NCBI RefSeq assembly: GCF_021261325.1
Contig: NZ_JAJSBI010000011.1
Coordinates: 62,001 to 126,000, forward strand
Length of the DNA stretch: 64,000 bases
Reading direction: 5' to 3'
Source of the DNA: Streptomyces guryensis
Lineage (GTDB): Bacteria > Actinomycetota > Actinomycetes > Streptomycetales > Streptomycetaceae
A program made the position numbers and the translations under genes. Position 1 is the first letter of the stretch; every line of letters begins with the position of its first letter. The notes below the pieces were generated by a model. It had not been told where the DNA came from and searched no databases. It saw nothing but the letters and a program-made list of their open reading frames with translations. Positions 36,000 to 43,611 of the stretch are shown here, one piece after another.

Positions 36000-36133
36000 C
36001 GTGCACCCTCCCCTGCCCGGACGCCGTGGTTGAACGGTGCACGGCAGACCGTCGCAGTCAGGGACGCCGTCCCCGCCCGGAGGGTTGCCTGCCACTTTTC
36101 GCCGGTGGCATCACCTTGGCCCTGTTTGTCCAT
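35996..36133 (-). CDS. 45-residue protein embedded between hpnD and hpnE (DUF6380-like)
   Basis: ATG at 36133 overlaps the hpnD stop (TGATG), and GGAGG lies inside the hpnD end. The TGA at 35998-35996 overlaps the hpnE ATG. The product begins MDKQGQGDATGEKWQATLRA and ends FNHGVRAGEGAR. It is basic, soluble and without a known motif. I recall similar short proteins (DUF6380) in this position in other streptomycetes. The double overlap strongly supports translation. It may only serve coupling or may act with HpnD/HpnE. Confidence 0.72.
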   Translation of the reverse strand: MDKQGQGDATGEKWQATLRAGTASLTATVCRAPFNHGVRAGEGAR

Positions 36134-37083
36134 CAGGCGCGCCTCCTGACGGTCCTCCGCGTCACATGCCGGGCATCCAGGCCGGACAGGCCGCGCACGG
36201 CGACGTAGGCCTTCTCCCGCCCGGGCAGCGAGACCCGGCCGCGCAGCACGGCCTCCGGGTCACGCTCGATACGGTCGAGCAGCCGGCGGTAGATCCCGGC
36301 CATGGCGGCGACACAGGCGCCGCTGCGCCGGTCCAGCATGGGGAGCAGCCGGTAGCCCTCGGCGAAAAGGGCGCGGGCCCGTCGCACTTCGAAGTGCACG
36401 AGGCCCGCGAAGTCGGAGCCCTCCGGTGGGGTCGGGCCGTTGAACCCGGCCGAGCACCCGAATTTCGCGAGGTCGTCGGAGGGCAGATAGATGCGGCCGC
36501 CCTCGGCGTCCTCGCGGACGTCTCTGAGGATGTTGGTGAGCTGCAGCGCGAGTCCCAGGGTGTCGGCGTACTCCGGGGCGCGATCCGCGCCGCGCGCCCC
36601 CGGTTCCGTACCGAACACACCGAGCGAGAGCCGCCCGATGGCTCCCGCGACACAGCGGCAGTAGACCTTCAGGTCGTCCCAGGTCTCGTAGGTCTCGCCG
36701 CGTACGTCCATCAGCACGCCGTCGATCAGCTCGTCGAGGCCGTCGAGCGGGATCGAGAAGGTCTCGGCGGAATGGGCGAGGGCGACGGCGACCGGGTCGA
36801 TGTCGTCCTCGGCGACCGATCCCTCACGCACCCGGGCCAGCAGCGCCCGGGTGTCCTTGAGTCTTGCCGCCTTGACCTCGCCGGCCAGCGCGCCGTCGCC
36901 GATGTCGTCGACGCGCCTGGAAAACGCGTAGAGCGCCGACATCGCGCGGCGCTTGGGCGTCGGCAGCAGCCTGATGCCGTAGGCGAAGTTACGGGCCTGC
37001 TGTCCGGTGACGGCCTCGCAGTAGCTGTAGGCGGCGAGTACCGGTGCGGACACGTGTTGTTCCGACTCCACGGTCCGGATCAC
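36133..37083 (-). CDS. hpnD: Presqualene diphosphate synthase HpnD
   Basis: A 316-residue member of the squalene/phytoene synthase family that joins two farnesyl diphosphates. The first Asp motif is RRVDDIGD near residues 57-64. The second, with TNILRDVREDAEGGRIYLP, lies near 183-200. The GTG start overlaps the hpnC stop (GTGA). Confidence 0.92.
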   Translation of the reverse strand: MIRTVESEQHVSAPVLAAYSYCEAVTGQQARNFAYGIRLLPTPKRRAMSALYAFSRRVDDIGDGALAGEVKAARLKDTRALLARVREGSVAEDDIDPVAVALAHSAETFSIPLDGLDELIDGVLMDVRGETYETWDDLKVYCRCVAGAIGRLSLGVFGTEPGARGADRAPEYADTLGLALQLTNILRDVREDAEGGRIYLPSDDLAKFGCSAGFNGPTPPEGSDFAGLVHFEVRRARALFAEGYRLLPMLDRRSGACVAAMAGIYRRLLDRIERDPEAVLRGRVSLPGREKAYVAVRGLSGLDARHVTRRTVRRRA

Positions 37084-38012
37084 CCCTCTCCTCGCAGAGT
37101 CACGCCCACCTCGCGCAGCAGCTGGACCTTGCCGGGCTTGGGCGGGCCGGGAAGTACGTCGTATTCCACGGCGGCGATCGCCTTGACCGCCGCCCTTCCC
37201 CCCGCCACGAATCCCGCAAGCAGCAGCTTCAACCTGCCGTGGACGCTACCCACGAGGGGGGCGCCTTCATTCAGGAGATCGCGGGCGCGTTGTGCTTCGT
37301 ATGCAACCAGTGCGCGCAACGATGCGCCCGAGGTGGACGTGGCGAGATCCGCCTCTTGAACATGGAAGCGCTTCATGTCCTCGGCGGGCAGGTAGATGCG
37401 GTCGCGGCCGAGGTCCTCGGCGACGTCCTGCAGGTGTTCGACGATCTGGAGGGCGGAGCAGATCGCGTCCGAGAGCCGGATGCGTTCGGGGGTCGAGGTG
37501 CCGGTGACGGACAGGACCAGGCGGCCGACGGGGTTGGCCGACAGTTCGCAGTACGCGAGCAGGTCGTCGTAGGTCTCGTAGCGGCTGACCAGCTGGTCCT
37601 GGCGGTTGGCGGCGATCAGGCCGAGGAAGGGCTCAGGGGTGAGCGAGCAGCGGCGGACCGTGCGCTGGAGGCGGCGCAGCAGGGGGTGGCTCGGGGTCGA
37701 GTCGAAGACCCGGTTCAGGTCGGCCTCGAAGGCGTCCAGGAGCAGCAGCCGGTCCTCGGCCTCTTCGGGCGACACGCCGAGCAGCCGGGCGTCGGCGCCG
37801 CCGGGCGCCAGGTCGCCGTCGCCGATGTCGTCGACGAGGCGGGCGAAGCCGTACACCGCCATGAGGTCGGCGCGCCAGGCCCTGGGCAGGAAGAAAGGCG
37901 CCACGGGGAAGTTCTCACCCGCGGCCTTGTCGAGCGTGCCGCGCTCCGGATCGACGGCGTGCGACATGCCGGTTCCCGTCACCGGTGACTGCCCGGGGCG
38001 GGGACGGCGCAT
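37080..38012 (-). CDS. hpnC: Hydroxysqualene synthase HpnC
   Basis: A 310-residue paralogue of HpnD that converts presqualene diphosphate to hydroxysqualene. It has FARLVDDIGDGD near residues 56-67 and VEHLQDVAEDLGRDRIYLP near 189-207. It is the first gene of the operon. ATG 38012 has no clear ribosome binding site; an ATG at 37967 (MSHAVDPERG) is possible and would remove 15 residues. Confidence 0.9.
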   Translation of the reverse strand: MRRPRPGQSPVTGTGMSHAVDPERGTLDKAAGENFPVAPFFLPRAWRADLMAVYGFARLVDDIGDGDLAPGGADARLLGVSPEEAEDRLLLLDAFEADLNRVFDSTPSHPLLRRLQRTVRRCSLTPEPFLGLIAANRQDQLVSRYETYDDLLAYCELSANPVGRLVLSVTGTSTPERIRLSDAICSALQIVEHLQDVAEDLGRDRIYLPAEDMKRFHVQEADLATSTSGASLRALVAYEAQRARDLLNEGAPLVGSVHGRLKLLLAGFVAGGRAAVKAIAAVEYDVLPGPPKPGKVQLLREVGVTLRGEG

Positions 38013-38294
38013 GCTGCGTTCAGCTGGGGAGTTTCCGTAGCCATTGCCGTCACATCTCCCGTTCTACACTGCCGACCCAATGCATACTATTTCGGACACG
38101 CCGCCCGGCCGTCCGCGCGGCTGTCCCGGTCGAGGGTGTCGCGCATTATCGCCCCACTTGCCGCGTTTCGGGACCGGTACAGCTTACGTTGTACAACGCA
38201 GCCAGGATCCCTGGGGTGTCCTGCACATCACAACAACACACCGATTGACGTCAAGATTCCTTGAGCGAAACCGAGTTGACGTTTCCTTTACAGA
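38013..38294. promoter_or_regulatory. Upstream region of the hopanoid operon with two palindromes
   Basis: No gene is seen. CGTTGTACAACG (38187-38198) is a perfect 12-bp palindrome 175 bp before the hpnC start. TTGACGTCAA (38245-38254) is a perfect 10-bp one. Both are plausible regulator sites of the minus-strand operon. The -35/-10 pair could not be fixed. Confidence 0.45.
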
Positions 38295-38333
38295 CGCGGG
38301 GCCCCGCCGCAGAGGTTGCGGCGGGGCCCCGCG
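38295..38333. terminator. Strong hairpin terminator of the ABC-exporter operon
   Basis: A perfect 16-bp GC stem (CGCGGGGCCCCGCCGC and its complement) with a 7-nt loop lies 36 bp past the stop of the ATPase gene on the minus strand. It separates this operon from the hopanoid promoter region. Confidence 0.85.
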
Positions 38334-38368
38334 ATCCGTCCTGGCCTGTGCGTCCAGACCGGGGTGGA

Positions 38369-39157
38369 CTACTTGCCGGTGAACTTCTCGTACTCCTTGA
38401 GGACCTCATCGGTGGGCCCGTCCAGGCGCAGCTCGCCGCGTTCCAGCCACAGGACGCGGTCGCAGGTGTCGCGGATCGACTTGTTGTTGTGGCTGACGAG
38501 AAACACCGTGCCGGCCTCCTTGCGCAGCTCACGGATGCGTTCCTCGGAGCGCTTCTGGAACTTGCGGTCGCCGGTGGCCAGCGCCTCGTCGATCATCAGC
38601 ACGTCGTGGTCCTTGGCGGCGGCGATGGAGAAACGCAGACGGGCCGCCATACCGGAGGAGTAGGTGCGCATCGGCAGGGTGATGAAGTCGCCCTTCTCGT
38701 TGATGCCCGAGAAGTCGACGATCCCCTCGTAGCGCTCTCTGATCTGCTCGCGGGTCATCCCCATGGCAAGCCCGCCCAAGATGACGTTGCGCTCGCCGGT
38801 CAGGTCGTTCATCAGGGCCGCGTTCACGCCCAGCAGTGAGGGCTGGCCGTTTGTGTAGACGCAGCCCTTCTCCGCCGGGAGCAGGCCGGCGATGGCACGC
38901 AGCAGGGTCGACTTGCCGGAGCCGTTGGAGCCGATGAGGCCGATGGCCTCGCCGCGGTAGGCGACGAAGGAGACGCCCTTGACAGCGTGCACCTTGCGCA
39001 CCCCGCGCTCCTCGCCGCGTTTGACGATGCGGCTGAGCGCGGAGGTGGCGCTGCCTTTGCCGGTCTTGGCGCCGTGGACGCGGTAGACGATGTGGAGCTC
39101 GTCGGCGATGACGGTGGGGATCCGCTCGCCGGTCTGCTGGTCGGTCTGCTCAGCCAC
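38369..39157 (-). CDS. ABC exporter ATPase, polysaccharide/teichoic-acid type (TagH-like)
   Basis: A 262-residue ATPase. Walker A GSNGSGKST lies near residues 76-84. The signature loop YSSGMAARLRF near 165 is the variant typical of O-antigen and teichoic-acid exporters, and Walker B is DVLMIDEALATGD. There is no carbohydrate-binding C-terminal domain. It overlaps the permease gene by 8 bp and ends the operon before a strong terminator. It should export a lipid-linked polymer together with the permease. Confidence 0.9.
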   Translation of the reverse strand: MAEQTDQQTGERIPTVIADELHIVYRVHGAKTGKGSATSALSRIVKRGEERGVRKVHAVKGVSFVAYRGEAIGLIGSNGSGKSTLLRAIAGLLPAEKGCVYTNGQPSLLGVNAALMNDLTGERNVILGGLAMGMTREQIRERYEGIVDFSGINEKGDFITLPMRTYSSGMAARLRFSIAAAKDHDVLMIDEALATGDRKFQKRSEERIRELRKEAGTVFLVSHNNKSIRDTCDRVLWLERGELRLDGPTDEVLKEYEKFTGK

Positions 39158-40079
39158 GGCCGTACCTCTCCTCCGCCTTCCAGAAGTACACGAAACCGCC
39201 GAGGGCGAGCAGCGCGGCCCAGCCGCCCGCGACCACCCAGACGTGCTCGGGCAGGTTCTCGGCCCCGTAGCCGTCGATGAGGGCGAAACGCATCAGGTCC
39301 ATGTAGATCGCGGCGGGGTTCCACTGCAGGACGTTGGCCAGCCACTGCGGCTTGTCGGCCAGCATGATCGGGATGGAGAACATCACGCCGGACGCGTACA
39401 TCCACGTACGCATCACGAACGGCATGAGCTGCGCGAGGTCCGGAGTCCTGGCGCCGGCGCGGGCCATGATCAGCGCGAGGCCGGTGTTGAACAGGAGCTG
39501 CAGGGCCAGCACCGGGGCGATCAGCAGCCAGGACAGGTCAGGGATGCTGCCGAAGCCGATCGCCACGGCGAACAGCACGATCATCGAGAACATCAGCTGC
39601 TGGAGCTGCTGCAGCGCGAAGGAGATCGGCAGCGAGGCGCGCGGGAAGTGCAGTGCGCGGACCAGGCCGAGGTTGCCGGAGATCGCGCGTACTCCCGCCA
39701 TCACCGAGCTCTGCGTGAAGGTGAACACGAACACGCCCGTGACCAGGAACGGGATGTAGATGTCGCGCGGCAGGCCGCGGTTCGCCTTGAGGAGCATGCC
39801 GAAGATGAAGAAGTAGACGGCCGCGTTCAGCAGCGGCGTCGCCACCTGCCAGAGCTGGCCGAGCTTGGCCTGGCTGTACTGGGCCGTCAGCTTCGCCCGT
39901 GAGAAGGCGAGGATGAAGTGACGCCGGTCCCAGAGCTGGCGGACGTACTCGGCAAGGGACGGCCGGGCGCCGCTTACGGTCAGGCCGTACCTGGCCGCCA
40001 GCCGGCTTGCCGGCAAACCCTCGTCGGGCGACATGGCCGCGCTCAGGGCGACCGTGCCGTCGTGCGTTGTCTCACTCAC
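39150..40079 (-). CDS. ABC exporter permease, ABC-2 type (TagG-like)
   Basis: A 309-residue membrane protein with six helices. The N-terminal cytoplasmic helix LAEYVRQLWDRRHFILAFSR precedes KLGQLWQVATPLLNAAVYFF, characteristic of the TagG/Wzm group. GTG start without a good ribosome binding site. It pairs with the ATPase that follows with an 8-bp overlap. Confidence 0.9.
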   Translation of the reverse strand: MSETTHDGTVALSAAMSPDEGLPASRLAARYGLTVSGARPSLAEYVRQLWDRRHFILAFSRAKLTAQYSQAKLGQLWQVATPLLNAAVYFFIFGMLLKANRGLPRDIYIPFLVTGVFVFTFTQSSVMAGVRAISGNLGLVRALHFPRASLPISFALQQLQQLMFSMIVLFAVAIGFGSIPDLSWLLIAPVLALQLLFNTGLALIMARAGARTPDLAQLMPFVMRTWMYASGVMFSIPIMLADKPQWLANVLQWNPAAIYMDLMRFALIDGYGAENLPEHVWVVAGGWAALLALGGFVYFWKAEERYGRG

Positions 40080-40174
40080 TGGTGGAAACCTTCGTCTTCG
40101 GGGTGCGCAGCCTGTGCGGGCCCGGCAGGAGCCCGGGACCCGGGTGGGGCCGATTGCCCACAGGAACGAGCTTG

Positions 40175-41047
40175 TCAGATCACCGGGGGGCGGCCCAGCC
40201 GGGTCAGCCGCCACACCGTACGCCACTTCATCGGCCTGCGTGGCCCGCACGAAGTGGTCCAGCCCTCCCGGAACCCGCCGAACCACGCCTTCAGGGCGGG
40301 CCGCGAGGGGCGGCGGACGAGGGTGAGCAGCAGCCAGACCCCGAGGTAGACCGGGACCAGCAGGGCGGGGAGGTTGCGGCGGGCCAGCCAGACGCGGTTG
40401 CGGGCGACCATGCGGTGATAGACGGCGTGCCGCGAGGGCGCGGTCGTCGGGTGGTACAGCACCATGTCGGACCGGTAGTCGATCATCCAGCCCGCGTCGA
40501 GGGCCCGCCAGGCCAGGTCGGTTTCCTCGTGGGCGTAGAAGAATTCGTCCGGGAGCCCGCCGACTTCGGCGAAGACCTTCGTGCGCACTGCGTTGGCGCC
40601 GCCGAGGAAGGTGGTGACCCGGGAGGAGCGCATCGGGTCGGCGGCCCGCAGGCGCGGCACGTGGCGGCGCTGGGTGACCCCCGTCTCGGGGTCGGCGATA
40701 CGGAAGCTGATGATGCCGAGCTCCGGGTCGGCCTCGAAGGCCTGGCGGCACAGCTCGGCGGTGTCGTGCAGGGCGAGGAGTCCGTCGTCGTCGAGGAACA
40801 TCAGTATGTCGACGTCGCGGCCGCTGGGGCCGAAGGCCTCGATGCCGACATTGCGGCCGCCGGGTATGCCGAGGTTCTCGGGCAGCTCGATGGTACGGAC
40901 GGCCTCGGGGACGTCCGGGACAGGCGAGCCGTTGCCGACCACGACCACCTCGACCTTGTCGCCGTCCTGCTTGGCGACCGAGTCGAGCAGGGCGCGGAGC
41001 TCGTCGGGGCGGTTGCCCATGGTGATGATCACCGCGCCGACTCTCAT
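40175..41047 (-). CDS. Glycosyltransferase family 2
   Basis: A 290-residue GT-A enzyme. MRVGAVIITMGNRPDELRAL opens the nucleotide-sugar domain. The metal-binding DXD appears as MFLDDDG near residues 85-91, with NLGIPGGRNVGIEA just before and FFYAHEETDLAWRALDAGW as the acceptor-side motif. A hydrophobic C-terminal segment (LLVPVYLGVWLLLTLV) may attach it to the membrane. The upstream gene overlaps by GTGA if an alternative GTG at 41056 is used. Confidence 0.88.
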   Translation of the reverse strand: MRVGAVIITMGNRPDELRALLDSVAKQDGDKVEVVVVGNGSPVPDVPEAVRTIELPENLGIPGGRNVGIEAFGPSGRDVDILMFLDDDGLLALHDTAELCRQAFEADPELGIISFRIADPETGVTQRRHVPRLRAADPMRSSRVTTFLGGANAVRTKVFAEVGGLPDEFFYAHEETDLAWRALDAGWMIDYRSDMVLYHPTTAPSRHAVYHRMVARNRVWLARRNLPALLVPVYLGVWLLLTLVRRPSRPALKAWFGGFREGWTTSCGPRRPMKWRTVWRLTRLGRPPVI

Positions 41048-41052
41048 GCCAC

Positions 41053-41832
41053 TCACTTCAGCCTGCTGGAGGCGAGGATGGACACGAGGTGCAGCAGGGT
41101 CTGCAGCAGGGCGATGCCGGCCAGCACGGCGACGCCCAGCCGGGAGAAGAACAGGTCGCCGCGCATCTGGTCGACGATCGCCAGGAGCAGGATCAGCAGG
41201 GACGCCTCGATGCCGAGGATCAGCCGGTGGAACTTCAGCAGGGACGCGGCCTTGCGGGCCAGTGCCATGCCGGAGGAGCGCATCTCGGCGGCGGCCTCCT
41301 GCACGGGGGGCTTCCCTGCCTGGTGCCGGGCGACGCCGACGAGGTCGGTCTCGGCCTTGATCAGGATGGCGCCGAGGGCGGCCAGGGTACCCAGGAAGGC
41401 CCACAGCCAGTCGATACGGCCGCTGCCCCACAGGTCGGCGGCGCGCAGCCCGAAGCCCACGAGGACCGCGGCGTCGGTCAGGTAGGCGCCGACCCGGTCC
41501 AGGTAGACACCGTTCAGCGAGTACTGCTTCTTCCAGCGCGCGATCTCGCCGTCGACGCAGTCCAGCAGCAGGTACATCTGCACGCAGACCACGCCGAGCA
41601 CGGCGCCCGTGATCCCCGGCACCAGCAGGGCCGGGGCCGCGAGCACGCCGAAGACGGTCATCAGATACGTGAGCTGGTTGGGCGTGACCCTGGTGTTCAC
41701 CAGGTAGCGGTCGACCCGCAGGGACACCTCACGCATGTAGAGGCGCCCCATCCAGTGCTCACCGCTGCGCCGGTCCTTGACCCCTGCGGGGTGGACGACC
41801 GGGCGGAGTTCAGCTACCGATGGCCTTGACAT
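41053..41832 (-). CDS. CDP-alcohol phosphatidyltransferase family protein, atypical active site
   Basis: A 259-residue multi-helix membrane enzyme. The motif DGEIARWKKQYSLNGVYLDR lies near residues 94-113, but where the family has a fourth Asp (D-x3-D) this protein reads DRVGA. Pfam-type members transfer a phosphoalcohol from a CDP-alcohol to an acceptor. The missing Asp could mean altered chemistry or a scaffold role. ATG 41832 overlaps the dehydrogenase gene by 23 bp. Confidence 0.83.
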   Translation of the reverse strand: MSRPSVAELRPVVHPAGVKDRRSGEHWMGRLYMREVSLRVDRYLVNTRVTPNQLTYLMTVFGVLAAPALLVPGITGAVLGVVCVQMYLLLDCVDGEIARWKKQYSLNGVYLDRVGAYLTDAAVLVGFGLRAADLWGSGRIDWLWAFLGTLAALGAILIKAETDLVGVARHQAGKPPVQEAAAEMRSSGMALARKAASLLKFHRLILGIEASLLILLLAIVDQMRGDLFFSRLGVAVLAGIALLQTLLHLVSILASSRLK

Positions 41833-42871
41833 AGTCGGCGTAGATGTCCTTGATCTGGTCGGTTTTGAGGTCGAGGTGTTCGAGGATCGTGTAGCGGCCG
41901 GGCCGGGTCTCCGGGGCGAACTCCACGGCGCGGACGAACTCGTCCACCGTGAAGCCGATCTCCTCCGGAAGCACCGGAAGCCCGTGCCGGCGCAGCACCT
42001 CGGCCGTGTACGCCGACTCCTCGTGCGCGCCGCGCAGGTACATCGCGAAGGCGGCGCCGAGGCCGCACTGCTCGCCGTGGCTGGCGGCCCGCTTGGGGTA
42101 GAGCAGGTCGAAGGCGTGGTTGATCTCGTGGCAGGAACCCGAGGCGGGGCGCGAGTCTCCGGAGATCGACATCGCGATACCGGTGAGGACCAGCGCCTCG
42201 GCCAGCACCTGGAGGAAGTCGTTGTCCCCGATGCCGCCGGGGTGGCGGAGCACCGCCTCGCCCGCCTGGCGGGCCATGGCGGCGGCGAGACCGTCGATCT
42301 TCTCGCCGGTGACGCGGTTGGACAGCTCCCAGTCCGCGATCGAGTTGATGTTGGAGATCGCGTCGCCGATGCCCGCGCGTACGAAGCGCGCCGGTGCCTG
42401 GCGGATGACGTCGAGGTCGATGACGGCCGCGATCGGGTTCGGCACACCGTAGGAGCCGCGGCCCGCATCGTTGTCGAGGGTCGCGACCGGGGAGCACAGG
42501 CCGTCGTGCGCGAGGTTCGTCGGCACGGCGACCAGGGGCAGGCCGACCCGCGCCGCCGCGAACTTGGCACAGTCGATGATCTTGCCGCCGCCGAGGCCCA
42601 CGACCGCGTCGTAGTGGCCGGCCTTTATGTCGCCGGCCAGCCGGACCGCGTCGTCGAGGGTGCCGCCGCCGACCTCGTACCAGGTGGCACCGGGCAGCGT
42701 CGGGGCGATCCGCTCGCGCAGCCGGGCGCCGGAACCGCCGCTGACGGCGACGGCGAGCCTGCCGGAGGTCGAGATGCGCTCGTCGGCGAGCACACCCGCC
42801 AGATCGTCGAGGGCACCCGGGCGGATGTCCACGACGAGCGGCGAGGGGATCAGCCGGGTCAGTACTGGCAC
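41810..42871 (-). CDS. Glycerol-1-phosphate-dehydrogenase-like enzyme (AraM/EgsA group)
   Basis: A 353-residue iron/zinc alcohol-dehydrogenase fold. The NAD site GLGGGKIIDCAKFAA lies near residues 91-105, followed by VPTNLAHDGLCSPVA. The metal ligands sit in SGSCHEINHAFD near 246 and ASHGEQCGLGAAF near 264. These match sn-glycerol-1-phosphate dehydrogenases (archaeal EgsA, Bacillus AraM) better than ordinary alcohol dehydrogenases. It probably makes a polyol phosphate that the neighbouring nucleotidyltransferase activates. GTG start, overlapping the upstream gene by 13 bp. Confidence 0.85.
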   Translation of the reverse strand: MPVLTRLIPSPLVVDIRPGALDDLAGVLADERISTSGRLAVAVSGGSGARLRERIAPTLPGATWYEVGGGTLDDAVRLAGDIKAGHYDAVVGLGGGKIIDCAKFAAARVGLPLVAVPTNLAHDGLCSPVATLDNDAGRGSYGVPNPIAAVIDLDVIRQAPARFVRAGIGDAISNINSIADWELSNRVTGEKIDGLAAAMARQAGEAVLRHPGGIGDNDFLQVLAEALVLTGIAMSISGDSRPASGSCHEINHAFDLLYPKRAASHGEQCGLGAAFAMYLRGAHEESAYTAEVLRRHGLPVLPEEIGFTVDEFVRAVEFAPETRPGRYTILEHLDLKTDQIKDIYADYVKAIGS

Positions 42872-43611
42872 GCGATCTCCCGTCCCCGGGCGAGGTCGTC
42901 GTGGTTGTCGATCTCGACCCACTTGACGTCACCGATCGGCGCCACGTCGATCCGGAAGCCGCGGTTCACCAGTTCCTGGTACCCGTGCTCGTAGAACTGC
43001 TGCGGGTCGGTCTCCCAGACCGCCTTCAGGGCGTCGGCCAGTTCGGGGGCGGCGTCGCCCTCGATGAGCGTGACGCCGATGTACTCGCCGGTCGCCTCGG
43101 CCGGGTCCATCAGCTTGGTGATCTTCGTCATGCCCTGCTCGGGGTCGACGACGACCTTCATCTCCTCGTCGGCCAGCGACTTCACCGTGTCGAGAGCAAG
43201 GATGATCTTCTTGCCCTCGCCGCGGGCGGCGAGCAGCGTCCTCTCGACGGAGACCGGGTGGACGGTGTCGCCGTTGGCGAGGATCACGCCGTCCTTGAGG
43301 GCGTCACGTCCGCACCACAGGGAGTAGGCGTTGTTCCACTCCTCGGCCTTGTCGTTGTCGATGAGGGTGAGCTTGAGGCCGTACTTCGCCTCCAGTGCCG
43401 CCTTGCGCTCGTACACGGCCTCCTTGCGGTAGCCGACGATGACCGCGACCTCGGTCAGACCGATCCCGGCGAAGTTGCCGAGCGTCAGGTCCAGGACCGT
43501 CGGTTCGCCCTCTATGCCCGCGGGCCCCACCGGCACCAGCGCCTTGGGAAGGCTGTCGGTGTAGGGGCGCAGACGCCGTCCGGCGCCGGCCGCCAGCACG
43601 AGGCCGATCAT
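42859..43611 (-). CDS. Nucleotidyltransferase (CTP/NTP: polyol- or sugar-phosphate type)
   Basis: A 250-residue enzyme starting MIGLVLAAGAGRRLRPYTDS, the signature of sugar-phosphate nucleotidyltransferases, with LPKALVPVG for the phosphate and NDKAEEWNNAYSLW and ANGDTVHP for the metal and base. Small single-domain members include CTP:inositol-1-phosphate and CTP:glycerol-phosphate-like cytidylyltransferases. Between a G1P-type dehydrogenase and two CDP-alcohol transferases, CDP-polyol formation is the natural guess. Confidence 0.85.
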   Translation of the reverse strand: MIGLVLAAGAGRRLRPYTDSLPKALVPVGPAGIEGEPTVLDLTLGNFAGIGLTEVAVIVGYRKEAVYERKAALEAKYGLKLTLIDNDKAEEWNNAYSLWCGRDALKDGVILANGDTVHPVSVERTLLAARGEGKKIILALDTVKSLADEEMKVVVDPEQGMTKITKLMDPAEATGEYIGVTLIEGDAAPELADALKAVWETDPQQFYEHGYQELVNRGFRIDVAPIGDVKWVEIDNHDDLARGREIACQY

